A DNA stretch of 64,000 nt from Roseivivax halotolerans (GTDB lineage: Bacteria; Pseudomonadota; Alphaproteobacteria; Rhodobacterales; Rhodobacteraceae): NCBI RefSeq assembly GCF_900115815.1, contig NZ_FOXV01000004.1, positions 214,581-278,580 of the forward strand, in the 5' to 3' direction. Below, piece after piece: positions 14,785 to 23,901 of this stretch; positions within the stretch are counted from its first letter, which is position 1; each line of letters starts with the position of its first letter. The translations under genes and the position numbers were made by a program. Under the pieces are notes generated by a model. The model ran no database searches and was not told the origin of the DNA. It saw nothing but the letters and a program-made list of their open reading frames with translations.

Positions 14785-15911
14785 CAGCCGAGCTCCGATA
14801 TCTTGCGGGTGCCGACGATCTCGAGCCCGTAGGCTTCGAGGCCCACGATCTTGGGCGTCGGCGAGTTGGTCAGAAGGGTCAGCTTGGACAGACCCAGCGA
14901 TGAGAGGATCTGGGCGCCGAGCCCGTATTGGCGCAATGTCGAGGGGCTGGCCTCCTGGACGTTGCCCATCTTCATCGACGTGTCGCGCAGCAGAACGACC
15001 GCGCCGCGCCCTTCCTCATCCACAAGCCGCATCGCGTCTCGGAACTCGTCGGCTCGCGCCGCCGGACCTGCGCCCACGATGTCGAGCATCGGATCGAGCG
15101 CGTGCATCCGTACAAGCACGGGCTCCGGCCCCGAGATGTCGCCTTTGATGAGGACGATATGCTCGTCGCCATGCGTCGTGTCGGAATAGACGCGCATGTT
15201 CCATTCACCGCCAAACTCGGAGGTGATCGTCTCTTCCTTCTGCACGCGCACGAGATTGTCGTGGCGGCGACGGTAGGAGATGAGGTCCGAGATCGTGCCG
15301 ATCTTGAGCCCGTGGCGCTGCGCGAAGGCGACCAGCTCGGGCAGGCGCGCCATCGAGCCGTCCTCGTTCATGATCTCGCAGATGACGCCCGCCGCGTTGA
15401 GCCCGGCCAGCCGCGAGATATCGACGGCGGCTTCCGTGTGGCCCGCCCGGACAAGCACGCCGCCATCCTTGGCGCGCAGCGGGAAGACATGCCCTGGCGT
15501 TGCGATGTCCTGCTGACCCTTGGCGGCGTCGATCGCCACCTGCACGGTGCGCGCCCGATCCGCGGCCGAGATACCGGTCGTCACGCCCTCGCGCGCCTCG
15601 ATGGAGACGGTAAAGGCGGTTTCGTGCCGCGAGGAATTGTTGGAGGACATGAGCGTCAGGCCAAGCTCGGCAATCCTGTCCGAGGTCATCGCAAGGCAGA
15701 TCAGTCCGCGTCCATGCGTTGCCATGAAGTTGATCGCATCCGGCGTCGCCCATTGCGCCGGAATGACGAGGTCACCCTCGTTCTCGCGGTCCTCGTGATC
15801 GACCAGGATGAACATGCGCCCGTTGCGCGCATCCTCCAGGATCTCCTCGACCGAGGAAATCGCGTCCTTCCAGTCCATCTCGACCGTGCCGGGGGTTTCG
15901 TAATCGATCAT
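14784..15911 (-). CDS. ribB: 3,4-dihydroxy-2-butanone 4-phosphate synthase with degenerate GTP cyclohydrolase II domain (RibBX-like)
   Basis: 375 residues. The N-terminal RibB domain (about 14-215) has the catalytic acidic loop [21 protein letters not shown], and the [13 protein letters not shown] motif, and forms DHBP from ribulose 5-phosphate. The C-terminal domain (about 220-375) is RibA-like in fold but lacks the zinc cysteines of the CxSGDxxGSxRCDCG motif; the aligned stretch reads [17 protein letters not shown]. It should therefore have no GTP cyclohydrolase II activity, as for RibBX proteins of other alphaproteobacteria. A true RibA must be encoded elsewhere. The ATG at 15911 has GAGGAG upstream. 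First gene of ribB-ribH-nusB. Confidence 0.92.
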   Translation of the reverse strand: MIDYETPGTVEMDWKDAISSVEEILEDARNGRMFILVDHEDRENEGDLVIPAQWATPDAINFMATHGRGLICLAMTSDRIAELGLTLMSSNNSSRHETAFTVSIEAREGVTTGISAADRARTVQVAIDAAKGQQDIATPGHVFPLRAKDGGVLVRAGHTEAAVDISRLAGLNAAGVICEIMNEDGSMARLPELVAFAQRHGLKIGTISDLISYRRRHDNLVRVQKEETITSEFGGEWNMRVYSDTTHGDEHIVLIKGDISGPEPVLVRMHALDPMLDIVGAGPAARADEFRDAMRLVDEEGRGAVVLLRDTSMKMGNVQEASPSTLRQYGLGAQILSSLGLSKLTLLTNSPTPKIVGLEAYGLEIVGTRKISELG

Positions 15912-16240
15912 GTCGGCTCCTCATGTCCGGTGCTGGCGAGATAATGCAGATGGAAGCGGTTGGAAAGCCGAAGAGGCCCGACGGAATGCCGCGCGGACGC
16001 GTCACGGATCGCCGGCGGCAAGCCCGAGCTTATCCACATTTCCACAGGGTGGATGTTGGGCATCGGATACGCCGATCCACAACTTATTGCAGGTTTCACA
16101 AAAATATCGCTTTACAGGCGAGCCAAGGCACAGGCACCATATTTCGTGCAGGCAAGGTCAAAACGACCCTATCCTAGAGCAGGCACCTAGCGCTTGGGGG
16201 CGCTGCCAGCCCCTCCGCTAAGGCAACAATGAGGTGGCCC
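15912..16240. other. Divergent ribB/ybjN intergenic region with DnaA-box-like motifs
   Basis: About 330 bp with no convincing gene. It must hold the promoters of the riboflavin operon and of the YbjN gene. TTATCCACA at 16030-16038 is an exact E. coli-type DnaA box, and two 7-of-9 relatives (ATTTCCACA ending 16046 and CGATCCACA at 16073-16081) follow. No FMN riboswitch was recognised. Confidence 0.5.
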
Positions 16241-16741
16241 ATGGCACTATCCGAAGAGTTCCTGTCCGAAGAATTGCATCCCATCGACCTCGTCGAGCAC
16301 ATCGCCGAGCATCACGACTGGGATTTCGACCGCATCGGCGAAGACCAGATCGCGATGGCGGTCGAGGGCCAGTGGCGCACCTACTCCATCACGCTGGCGT
16401 GGTCGGGCTTCGACGAGACATTGCGGATCATCTGCACCTTCGAGATGGAACCACCCGAGGACACGCTGCCGAAGCTCTATGAAGGGCTCAACCGCGTGAA
16501 CGATCAATGCTGGGCCGGCTCGTTCTCCTACTGGGACGAGCAGAAGCTGATGGTCTGGAAATACGGTCTGGTGCTGGCCGGTGGCCAGGTCGCCGTGGCC
16601 GAGCAGATCGACACGATGATCGGCGCCGCGGTCATGTCCGCCGAGCGCTACTATCCCGCGTTCCAGCTCATGGCGTGGGGCAATCAATCTCCGGCAGAGG
16701 CGCTGCAGATTGCCATCGCCGAAGCCTACGGAACGGCCTGA
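16241..16741 (+). CDS. YbjN domain-containing protein
   Basis: 166 residues of the YbjN/CesT-like fold, cytoplasmic. The start MALSEEFLSEELHPIDLVEHIAEHHDWDFDRIGEDQIAM and the C-terminal AERYYPAFQLMAWGNQSPAEAL are typical of alphaproteobacterial YbjN proteins, which resemble chaperone-like regulators; the exact role is unknown. The ATG at 16241 follows GAGGTG 6 nt upstream and is preferred over an in-frame ATG at 16229. It lies upstream of proC, a conserved order in many alphaproteobacteria, but a strong terminator separates the two here. Confidence 0.85.
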   Translation: MALSEEFLSEELHPIDLVEHIAEHHDWDFDRIGEDQIAMAVEGQWRTYSITLAWSGFDETLRIICTFEMEPPEDTLPKLYEGLNRVNDQCWAGSFSYWDEQKLMVWKYGLVLAGGQVAVAEQIDTMIGAAVMSAERYYPAFQLMAWGNQSPAEALQIAIAEAYGTA

Positions 16742-16775
16742 CCGGGCGTCTCTCCCCACCCGGACCAGACCGCCG

Positions 16776-16808
16776 CACGCGGCCGCGCACCCCATACGCG
16801 GCCGCGTG
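16776..16808 (+). terminator. Terminator-like hairpin after the YbjN gene
   Basis: Perfect 12-bp inverted repeat CACGCGGCCGCG / CGCGGCCGCGTG around a 9-nt loop, followed by TTCTCGTTTCG. Very stable stem with a weak T-tract. Confidence 0.65.
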
Positions 16809-16928
16809 TTCTCGTTTCGGCAGCTTTATGCAGGGCGCCCCTAATGCAGTGCGGCCGAGCACGTTGCACAAAGATGCGGACTCTGCAAAGCTTAGCGCGA
16901 GGGAACGAAGACAGGGACGGTTTACCTG

Positions 16929-17741
16929 ATGAAAGACACCGATCTCGCGCGCCGCGGGCTTGTTCTTTTGGGCTGCGGGAAAATGGGCTCGGCCATGCTG
17001 GAAGGCTGGCTTGCGCGCGATCTGCCGCCGAGCAGCGTCACCGTGATCGATCCCAACCCGACCGAGTGGCTGCAAAACAGCGGTGTGCGGGTGAACGACG
17101 ATCCGCCAGAGGATGCTGCGCTCGTGCTCATCGCGGTCAAACCGCAGCTCATGAGCGACGCGCTGATCCCGCTCCAGCCTTACGGCAACAACTCCACCGT
17201 GTTCCTGTCGGTCGCGGCAGGCGTGGGCACGGCCCGCTTCGAGGAGCTTTTGGGCAAAAAGACACCCATCATCCGGGCGATGCCCAACACACCGGCGGCG
17301 ATCGGCAAGGGCATCACCGCGATCATCGGCAATGCCCATGCGACCGAAGACCATATCGATCAGGCGCGCCTGCTTCTTTCCGCGGTCGGCGAAGTCGCGG
17401 TCCTCGAGGACGAGGCGCAGATGGATGCGGTCACGGGGGTCTCGGGCTCCGGTCCGGCTTACGTCTTTCACATGATCGAGTGTCTCGCGGCCGCCGGTGA
17501 AGCGCAGGGCCTTTCGCCCGATCTCGCGTTGAAACTGGCACGGGCGACCGTTGCGGGCGCAGGCGCGCTGGCGCAGGAAACCGGAACCGACCCGGCCGAG
17601 CTGAGGCGCAATGTCACCTCGCCGAACGGCACGACGCAAGCGGGTCTCGAAGTGCTGATGGATGAGAAGACCGGGCTTCCGCCCTTGATGCGCGCCACGG
17701 TGAAAGCGGCGGCGGACCGATCGCGCGAACTTGGTCAATGA
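16929..17741 (+). CDS. proC: Pyrroline-5-carboxylate reductase
   Basis: 270 residues. Reduces 1-pyrroline-5-carboxylate to L-proline with NAD(P)H, the last step of proline synthesis. The N-terminal Rossmann motif is LLGCGKMGSAM; RAMPNTPAAIGKG follows at about 118, and the dimerisation/active-site helix region VTGVSGSGPAYVFHMIE and TSPNGTTQAGLEVL are family signatures. Start ATG at 16929 shortly after an AGGGACGG-like site. Its stop overlaps the start of the csaA-like gene (ATGA at 17738-17741), so the two are coupled. Confidence 0.96.
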   Translation: MKDTDLARRGLVLLGCGKMGSAMLEGWLARDLPPSSVTVIDPNPTEWLQNSGVRVNDDPPEDAALVLIAVKPQLMSDALIPLQPYGNNSTVFLSVAAGVGTARFEELLGKKTPIIRAMPNTPAAIGKGITAIIGNAHATEDHIDQARLLLSAVGEVAVLEDEAQMDAVTGVSGSGPAYVFHMIECLAAAGEAQGLSPDLALKLARATVAGAGALAQETGTDPAELRRNVTSPNGTTQAGLEVLMDEKTGLPPLMRATVKAAADRSRELGQ

Positions 17742-18079
17742 GCGCTGAGATCGCCTTCGAGGACTTCCTGAAAGTCGATATCCGCGCCGGCACAGTCACG
17801 CGCGCCGAACCCTTTCCCGAGGCCCGCAAACCGGCGATCAAGCTCTGGATCGATTTCGGCCCCGAGCTTGGCGAGAAGAAGACCTCGGCGCAGATCACCG
17901 CGCATTACGCCCCCGACGAGCTCGTTGGCCGTCAGGTCATGGCCGTCGTCAATTTCCCGCCCCGCCAGATCGGACCGTTCATGTCCGAGGTACTGACGCT
18001 CGGATGCGCGGACGAGGAGGGCGCCATCGTGCTCCTTGGGCCGGATCACCCGGTTCCGAACGGCGCGCGGATGCAGTGA
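17738..18079 (+). CDS. csaA: CsaA-type tRNA-binding (EMAP-II-like OB-fold) protein
   Basis: 113-residue OB-fold protein. The pattern FLKVDIRAGTVTRAEPFPEARKPAIKL with KTSAQIT and VVNFPPRQIGPFMSEVLTLG matches the CsaA family, which binds tRNA and was first described as a chaperone-like secretion factor in Bacillus. Dimeric in known cases. The ATG overlaps the proC stop. Nothing in the sequence shows a partner enzyme. Confidence 0.9.
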   Translation: MSAEIAFEDFLKVDIRAGTVTRAEPFPEARKPAIKLWIDFGPELGEKKTSAQITAHYAPDELVGRQVMAVVNFPPRQIGPFMSEVLTLGCADEEGAIVLLGPDHPVPNGARMQ

Positions 18080-18149
18080 CGCGAGGGCCGCAGCCCTTGC
18101 GAAACATGCCCCCGGCGACTATCCCCCGCCCATCCGAGGAGCCCTTGCC

Positions 18150-19268
18150 ATGCACATGCCCGCCATCACCGGAACCGGCGTCTTCACCCCGAAAGAGACC
18201 GTGACCAACGACGAGCTGGTCGCGGCCTTCAATGCCCATGCGGATCTCTTCAATACCGAGAACGCCGAGGCCATTGCCGCTGGCGAGATCGAGGCCAAGC
18301 CGCATTCCTCGGCAGAGTTCATCTTCTCCGCCTCCGGCATCGAGCAACGCTACGTGATGGAGAAATCGGGCGTGCTCGATCCTGCGCGCATGTATCCGCA
18401 TTTGCGTGAGCGCAGCGACGAGGAAGTCTCGATCATGGCCGAGATCGGGCTCGACGCTTGCACCACGGCCCTCGAGGCAGCCGGACGCACCGGCGCGGAG
18501 GTCGACCTTGTCATCTGTGCCGCTTCCAACCACGAACGCGCTTATCCCGCCATCGCCATCGAGATCCAGAAAGAGCTTGGCGCGGGCGGGTTCGCCTTTG
18601 ATATGAACGTTGCCTGCTCCTCTGCAACGTTCGGCATCCAGGCGGCGGCGGACATGATCCGCTCGGGCTCCGTGCGCTGCGCCGTCGTGGTCTCGCCCGA
18701 GATCACCTCGGGTCACCTCGAGTGGCGCGACCGCGATTGCCATTTCATCTTCGGCGACGTGGCGACGGCTGTCGTGCTGGAGCGGGCCGAGGACGCGCAA
18801 GGCGCGCACTTCCTCGTCCATTCCACTCGTTGCGCGACGCAGTTCTCAAACAACATCCGCAACAATAACGGCTTTCTGCGCCGCACCCGCGATGCGATGG
18901 AGGACCGGCGCGACATGCAGTTCATGCAGAACGGCCGAAAGGTGTTCAAGGAAGTCCTGCCGCTCGTCTCGACGCATATCGCCGAGCATATGACCGGCGA
19001 AGGCTGGCGCTCCGATGAGCTCAAGCGCGTGTGGCTGCACCAGGCGAACAAGGCGATGAACGATTTCATCGGGAAGAAGGTTCTGGGCCGCACGCCCGAG
19101 GCTGGCGAGCAGCCGAACATCCTGCAGGACTACGCCAATACCTCCTCGGCGGGCTCGATCATCGCCTTCTCGCAGAACTCGGGCGACCTGGCGCCGGGCG
19201 ACAAGGGCGTGATCTGCTCGTTCGGGGCGGGCTATTCGGTCGGCTCAGTACTGGTGGAGCGGGCGTAG
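18150..19268 (+). CDS. Beta-ketoacyl-ACP synthase III family protein (PA3286-like long form)
   Basis: 372 residues, longer than housekeeping FabH (about 320). The thiolase-fold triad is complete: Cys in MNVACSSATFGIQ, His in WLHQANKAMNDF, Asn in DYANTSSAGSIIAF. The insert-rich N-terminus and SNHERAYPAIAIEIQ resemble the Pseudomonas PA3286-type KASIII that condenses medium-chain acyl-CoA with malonyl-ACP and so recycles beta-oxidation products into fatty-acid synthesis; that assignment is from recall of sequence similarity. The ATG at 18150 follows GAGGAG; a second ATG lies two codons on. Monocistronic as far as can be seen. Confidence 0.85.
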   Translation: MHMPAITGTGVFTPKETVTNDELVAAFNAHADLFNTENAEAIAAGEIEAKPHSSAEFIFSASGIEQRYVMEKSGVLDPARMYPHLRERSDEEVSIMAEIGLDACTTALEAAGRTGAEVDLVICAASNHERAYPAIAIEIQKELGAGGFAFDMNVACSSATFGIQAAADMIRSGSVRCAVVVSPEITSGHLEWRDRDCHFIFGDVATAVVLERAEDAQGAHFLVHSTRCATQFSNNIRNNNGFLRRTRDAMEDRRDMQFMQNGRKVFKEVLPLVSTHIAEHMTGEGWRSDELKRVWLHQANKAMNDFIGKKVLGRTPEAGEQPNILQDYANTSSAGSIIAFSQNSGDLAPGDKGVICSFGAGYSVGSVLVERA

Positions 19269-19353
19269 CGGAGCCAGTCGCGGGTTTCGGTGCGAGTCTC
19301 CACGACCACTCGTCACCTCGATTACTCTTGAGCATCAGTTGGACGCGCCGCCG

Positions 19354-19935
19354 TCAGCTCTGCCCCATCGCTTTCCGCCAGTGCCGGCGGCAAAGGCTGA
19401 CGTAGCTCTCGTTGCCGCCGATCTGAACCTGGTCGCCATCTGTCAGCACGCGGCCCTCGCCGTCCTGCCGGACGACCATCGTGGCCTTGCGCCCGCAATG
19501 ACAGATCGTGCGTACCTCGCGCAGGTCGTCGGCGAGCGCCAGAAGCGTCGCCGAGCCCGGAAAGAGGTGCCCCTGAAAATCGACTCGCAGCCCGTAGCAC
19601 ATGATCGGCAGTCCGAGATCGTCCGCCGCGCGGGCGAGCTGCCAAACTTGCGCCTCTGTGAGAAATTGTGCCTCGTCAACGAAGACGCAAGCCAGCGGCC
19701 CATCGTTCTGCCGCGCCTCGAGCCGCGCGAAGAGCTCTGTCTCGGGGGTGAAGGTTTCCGCCTCGCGCCCGAGGCCGATCCGGCTGCCGATCCGACCCGG
19801 ACCCGCGCGCCTATCTAGCGCGGCCGTCAGGAGCAGCACCTCCATGCCCCGCTCTTCGTAATTGTAGGCAGCCTGCAAAAGCAGCGTCGACTTGCCGGCA
19901 TTCATTGTCGAATACATGAAGTAGAGCTTGGCCAT
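19354..19935 (-). CDS. tdk: Thymidine kinase (TK1 type)
   Basis: 193 residues. Phosphorylates thymidine for salvage. The P-loop is YSTMNAGKSTLLLQ, the Walker B-like segment CVFVDEAQFL, and the lasso/active-site region includes DFQGHLFPGS. Structural zinc ligands are visible in ICHCGRKA and in SLCRRHW near the C-terminus. Start is the ATG at 19933-19935, four bases after the rimO stop on the same strand, so it is the second gene of a rimO-tdk operon. About 85 bp of unremarkable sequence separate it from the convergent KASIII gene. Confidence 0.94.
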   Translation of the reverse strand: MAKLYFMYSTMNAGKSTLLLQAAYNYEERGMEVLLLTAALDRRAGPGRIGSRIGLGREAETFTPETELFARLEARQNDGPLACVFVDEAQFLTEAQVWQLARAADDLGLPIMCYGLRVDFQGHLFPGSATLLALADDLREVRTICHCGRKATMVVRQDGEGRVLTDGDQVQIGGNESYVSLCRRHWRKAMGQS

Positions 19936-19939
19936 CGCC

Positions 19940-21298
19940 TCAGACCCGGCTGCCCCAGAGGTCGTATTCCCCGGCCTCGTCGACTTTGACACGAATGATG
20001 TCGCCGGGGCTCAGTCCCTCATGGCCCGCGTCCACGAAGAGGCAACCGTCGATCTCGGGCGCGTCGGCCTTGGTGCGGCAGGTCGCGGCGTCGTCCTCGA
20101 CCAGATCGACGATGGCGTCGATCTCGGTGCCGACCTTCGCGGCGAGCTTGGCCTCCGAGATGGCTTGCGCCTTCTCCATGAACCGCGCCCAGCGCTCTTC
20201 CTTGACCTCGGGCGCAACGTGGTCCGGCAGTGTGTTCGACCGCGCGCCCGCGACGTTTTCGTACTGAAAGCACCCCACCCGGTCGAGCTGCGCCTCCTCC
20301 AGCCAGTCGAGGAGATACTGGAACTCCGCCTCTGTCTCGCCGGGATATCCGACGATGAAGGTGGAACGCAGCGTGATCTCCGGGCAGGCCGCGCGCCAGG
20401 CCGCGATCTCGTCGAGCGTGCGCGCCGATGCCGCGGGCCGCGCCATGCGTTTCAGCACGTCGGGATGCGCGTGCTGGAAGGGAATGTCGAGATAGGGCAG
20501 CACGCCGCCATCGGCCATCAGCGGGATCATCTCGCGCACGTGCGGATAGGGATAGACGTAGTGCATCCGCACCCAGGCGCCGAGACTGCCGAGATCACGC
20601 GCCAGATCGATGATCGGAGCCTTGCTCTCGCGGTCTTTCCAATCCGTCCCGTAGGCCGAGGTATCCTGGCTGATGACCAGAAGCTCGCGCACGCCCGCCT
20701 CCACCAGCTTCTCGGCCTCGCGCATCACCGCCTTGTGCGGCCTCGAGGCGAGGCGTCCGCGCATGTCAGGAATGATGCAGAACTTGCACTTGTGGTTACA
20801 GCCCTCGGAGATCTTCAGGTAACTGTAATGCCGGGGTGTCAGGCTGACGCCGCTTGCGGGCAGAAGATCGACGAACGGGTCGGGCGATGGCGGCACCGCG
20901 CCATGCACCGCGTCGAGCACCTGCTCGTATTGATGCGGGCCTGTCACTGCCAGAACCTTCGGGTGTGCGCCGGTGATGAACTCGGGCTCCGCCCCGAGGC
21001 AGCCGGTGACGATCACCCGACCGTTCCGGTCGAGCGCCTCTCCGATCGCCTCGAGGCTTTCCGCCTTGGCGCTGTCGAGAAAGCCGCAGGTGTTCACGAT
21101 CACCGCATCGGCGCCATGATAATCGGGCGAGATGCCATATCCTTCGGCCCGGAGGCGGGTCAGGATCCGCTCGCTGTCGACGAGCGCCTTGGGACAACCG
21201 AGAGAAACCATGCCGATGGTCGGCTGGCCGGGGCGGGATGAGCCCTGCACCTGGGCGCGGGCGAGATCGGGACGCAGATCGGGCGGATTCTGGGACAT
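19940..21298 (-). CDS. rimO: Ribosomal protein S12 methylthiotransferase RimO
   Basis: 452-residue radical-SAM enzyme that adds a beta-methylthio group to Asp88 of ribosomal protein S12. The UPF0004 domain (about 27-140) holds three cysteines for one iron-sulfur cluster (SLGCPKA, VNTCGF, VTGCLG); the radical-SAM domain has CNHKCKFC for the second cluster; a C-terminal TRAM domain (about 385-450) binds substrate. An N-terminal extension of about 25 residues ([16 protein letters not shown]) is typical of the Rhodobacterales form. The related MtaB is encoded 3.4 kb away. Precedes tdk. Confidence 0.95.
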   Translation of the reverse strand: MSQNPPDLRPDLARAQVQGSSRPGQPTIGMVSLGCPKALVDSERILTRLRAEGYGISPDYHGADAVIVNTCGFLDSAKAESLEAIGEALDRNGRVIVTGCLGAEPEFITGAHPKVLAVTGPHQYEQVLDAVHGAVPPSPDPFVDLLPASGVSLTPRHYSYLKISEGCNHKCKFCIIPDMRGRLASRPHKAVMREAEKLVEAGVRELLVISQDTSAYGTDWKDRESKAPIIDLARDLGSLGAWVRMHYVYPYPHVREMIPLMADGGVLPYLDIPFQHAHPDVLKRMARPAASARTLDEIAAWRAACPEITLRSTFIVGYPGETEAEFQYLLDWLEEAQLDRVGCFQYENVAGARSNTLPDHVAPEVKEERWARFMEKAQAISEAKLAAKVGTEIDAIVDLVEDDAATCRTKADAPEIDGCLFVDAGHEGLSPGDIIRVKVDEAGEYDLWGSRV

Positions 21299-21394
21299 GG
21301 GCTTCCTCTAGTCTGCACGGCGGGCAAAGAAAAGCACCACGCTTTCCGGCGCGCGGTCCGGCGCTAGCTTGCGCTTACCGAATGAGGAGAGACC

Positions 21395-22378
21395 ATGTTG
21401 GATCGTGCTCGGGCCTTCGTGGTCGACGGCGATGCGCCGATGCCGTGGAAGGATGTGGCGGGCACGCTCTGCGCCGTGGCGCTGCCGGTTATTCTGGCGA
21501 TCTCGGTACTCGGACAAACAGGCGCTGCGGCCTTCGTCGCGGCCCTGCCCGCCCATCTTGCCGCGAAACATTCCGGCACGCATACCGCGCTTGCGGTGAC
21601 GCTCGTCACCGGCCTCGGCGGTGTGCTGGCGCTCGGCTCGCATCCTATGTCGCTGATGGTCGCGGGCGTTCTCTCGGCGATCTGTGCGCTGGGGTTCCGG
21701 CACGGGCTCTCGACGCCTTGCCTGCGGGCGCTGATGACGTGGTGCGTCTTCACCGGGCCGATCCTGCCCGCCGATGACAAGCCGCTCGTGCTTGCGGTCT
21801 ACCTTCTGGCGATGAGCTGGAGCCTTCTGGTCACCTGGGCCTTCGGGCAATCCGCCGAGACGCCGCAAGACCGCGAGTCGAGCCCCGAATACAGCCTTCT
21901 CTTCGGCATCGCGCTCGGGCTTGGACTGGTGATTTCGGTCGACCTCGGCGCCCGGCTCTTCGGAGATCACGGCTTCTGGTTCCCGCTGACCTTCGTGATC
22001 CTGTGGATTCCGCCCTTTGGCAAGCTCTTCTCTCGCACCGCGAAGCGCACGGCGGGCACTATCGCGGGAGTGGTCCTAGCCATCATCGTGACACTCGCGG
22101 TGGAGGGAATGGCGTGGAAGCTGGCGATCATTCTCGCCGTCCTCCCCCTCGCCTTCCGCATCCTGCCGCTGAGCTATGCCGGGTTCACCGCGCTTTTGAC
22201 GCTCATCATCCTCGAAGCGCTGAGCATCGTGTCAGATGTGAGCGCGCTGGCAGTCGAGCGCCTCGCCTCCATGTTCGCCGCGGCTCTCCTGGCCGTCGCG
22301 CTCGGCGCGGCTTCACTTGCCATCGTGCGCCGGATCAAGCCCGAAGCGCTCGACGATCTGATGGAGCCGGATGGGTGA
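21395..22378 (+). CDS. FUSC family integral membrane protein
   Basis: 327 residues and about ten hydrophobic segments in two blocks, with a charged linker near residue 160 (QSAETPQDRESSPE). The second block, GFWFPLTFVILWIPPFGKLFSRTAKRTAGTIAGVVLA, has the FUSC signature of a basic loop with R-x3-R-x2-G-T-x2-G following an H/FW-hydrophobic helix. FUSC proteins are linked to aromatic acid efflux and fusaric acid resistance; substrate not inferable here. No membrane-fusion partner is adjacent. The ATG lies at 21395 after AGGAGAGACC. Converges on gcrA with a 6-bp gap. Confidence 0.75.
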   Translation: MLDRARAFVVDGDAPMPWKDVAGTLCAVALPVILAISVLGQTGAAAFVAALPAHLAAKHSGTHTALAVTLVTGLGGVLALGSHPMSLMVAGVLSAICALGFRHGLSTPCLRALMTWCVFTGPILPADDKPLVLAVYLLAMSWSLLVTWAFGQSAETPQDRESSPEYSLLFGIALGLGLVISVDLGARLFGDHGFWFPLTFVILWIPPFGKLFSRTAKRTAGTIAGVVLAIIVTLAVEGMAWKLAIILAVLPLAFRILPLSYAGFTALLTLIILEALSIVSDVSALAVERLASMFAAALLAVALGAASLAIVRRIKPEALDDLMEPDG

Positions 22379-22384
22379 GAAGGC

Positions 22385-22981
22385 TCAGCGACGCCGGTCG
22401 CGGCGGGAGGACATGGGCTGGAACGCGACGCCGACATGCGCTTCGCAATAGGGCTTGCCCTGTTGCACGGGCAGGCCGCAGAACCAGAAATCCTCGGTCG
22501 CGGGGTCGCCCACGGGCCATTTACAGGTCCGTTCGGTGAGCTCCATCAGTGTCAGGCGCTTGGCCTTCTTCTCGATGGCCGAGACCTTGGCGAGGGCTTC
22601 GGGGCTGATCTCGTTGGCCGAGGGCTGGGGCGGCAGGGGCTGGCCGGCCGGAATGATCTTGGGCCGCTGCGGCTGAGCGGGCGCGGTGATCTGCGTCTCC
22701 TCCGCCGGTGCCTCGGCGGTCGGCGCGTCGTTTTTCGGCTCGGAGGGCTTGGCCTTGGGCTCTGCGCGCTTCGCTTTCGCCTTGGGCTCGGGCGCGGGCT
22801 CCGCCTTGGGCGCGGCTTCGGCCGCCTCACCGCCGGTGCGATTGGACAGGCCGAGGCGATGCACCTTGCCGATCACCGCGTTGCGCGTCACACCGCCAAG
22901 CTCCTTGGCGATCTGGCTGGCCGACTGGCCCTCGCCCCACATTTTCTTCAGAAGTTCGACGCGCTCGTCGGTCCAGGACAT
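22385..22981 (-). CDS. gcrA: GcrA family cell cycle regulator
   Basis: 198 residues. The N-terminal helix-turn-helix MSWTDERVELLKKMWGEGQS and GGVTRNAVIGKVHRLGLSNR are diagnostic. GcrA binds RNA polymerase sigma70 domain 2 and activates transcription at CcrM-methylated GANTC promoters, coordinating replication and division in Caulobacter and relatives. The middle (about 50-135) is a low-complexity Ala/Pro/Lys/Glu linker; the C-terminal part with CKWPVGDPATEDFWFCGLP and PYCEAHVGVAFQ carries conserved cysteines and histidine that form the sigma-interacting domain. Start ATG at 22981. Confidence 0.95.
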   Translation of the reverse strand: MSWTDERVELLKKMWGEGQSASQIAKELGGVTRNAVIGKVHRLGLSNRTGGEAAEAAPKAEPAPEPKAKAKRAEPKAKPSEPKNDAPTAEAPAEETQITAPAQPQRPKIIPAGQPLPPQPSANEISPEALAKVSAIEKKAKRLTLMELTERTCKWPVGDPATEDFWFCGLPVQQGKPYCEAHVGVAFQPMSSRRDRRR

Positions 22982-23087
22982 TGTCTACCCTCAATGAATA
23001 AAGCGGCCCCGGAAAGAGAGCCGCCTGACATCTCGTCTTCGCCTTCTATTTTATGTATCGCAGCGGCAGATACAACCCGGAGACCCC

Positions 23088-23897
23088 ATGTCCGATACCC
23101 TTCCCCACGCCCAGGGCGACCGTCGTTTCGGCCGCGTCAACTGGATGGGCCTCTACACGCTCGCCGAACGCGAAGTGCTGCGCTTCGTCAATGTCTGGAC
23201 CCAGACCCTGCTCGCACCCTTGGTGACGGCGGGCCTGTTCATGGTGATCTTCACCATCGCGATCGGACCGCGCCGCGGCGAGGTGATGGGCCTGCCCTTC
23301 ACCACCTTCATCGCGCCCGGCATCCTGATGATGACCGTGATCCAGAACGCATTTGCCAATACCTCGTCTTCGATCGTCGTGGCCAAGGTCCAGGGCAATA
23401 TCGTCGACACTCTGATGCCGCCCCTCTCTGGCGCGGAGATGGTGATCGGCTATCTTGCCGGCGGGATCGCGCGCGGGCTCATCGTCGCCGTGGTCATCAC
23501 GCTCGCCTTCGGGCTCGTCCTCGGCCTCTGGCCCGAGCATCCGCTGGTGATGCTGGTCTTCGTCGTGCTTGGTGGCACCTTCCTGTCCGGTCTCGGCATC
23601 GTCGCCGCGATCTACGCCGAGAAATTCGACCAGATGGCCGCGATCACCAACTTCGTCGTCACGCCGCTCGCCTTCCTGTCGGGCACCTTCTACTCGGTCG
23701 AGGCACTGCCGCCGGTGCTCAACGAGATCACTCATTTCAACCCGATCTTTTACCTGATCGACGGGGCGCGCTGGGGCATGATCGGGGTGTCGGACAGCGA
23801 CCCGCTGCTGGGCTTCTTCATCGCGCTCGTCGCGACGATCGCGATCTGCGCGGTGGCGTGGGTGATGTTCCGGCGCGGCTACCGGCTGAAGGCGTAA
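23088..23897 (+). CDS. ABC-2 type transporter permease (YadH-like)
   Basis: 269 residues with six hydrophobic helices, beginning with a 25-residue cytoplasmic arm and the elbow helix GLYTLAEREVLRFVNVW. The ABC-2 signature PLAFLSGTFYSVEALPPVLNEITHFNPIFYLIDGARWG lies in the C-terminal half. The family exports polysaccharides, drugs or lipids with a separate ATPase. No ATPase gene is adjacent, so the partner must be encoded elsewhere or be shared. The ATG follows GGAGACCCC. It converges on pcs with a 4-bp gap. Confidence 0.88.
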   Translation: MSDTLPHAQGDRRFGRVNWMGLYTLAEREVLRFVNVWTQTLLAPLVTAGLFMVIFTIAIGPRRGEVMGLPFTTFIAPGILMMTVIQNAFANTSSSIVVAKVQGNIVDTLMPPLSGAEMVIGYLAGGIARGLIVAVVITLAFGLVLGLWPEHPLVMLVFVVLGGTFLSGLGIVAAIYAEKFDQMAAITNFVVTPLAFLSGTFYSVEALPPVLNEITHFNPIFYLIDGARWGMIGVSDSDPLLGFFIALVATIAICAVAWVMFRRGYRLKA

Positions 23898-23901
23898 GCG
23901 C

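Noticed and set aside
16030..16081. Chromosomal replication origin.
   Set aside because: One exact DnaA box and two weak ones are too few, and none of the genes usually next to alphaproteobacterial origins (dnaA, hemE, maf, parAB) is present.
15923..16177. An 84-codon plus-strand frame in the ribB/ybjN gap.
   Set aside because: No ribosome site, no coding-like composition, and it covers the presumed promoter region with DnaA-type motifs.
15912..16240. FMN riboswitch before ribB.
   Set aside because: The conserved AGGGGCA and CCGAC-type core strings of the RFN element were not found on the minus strand.
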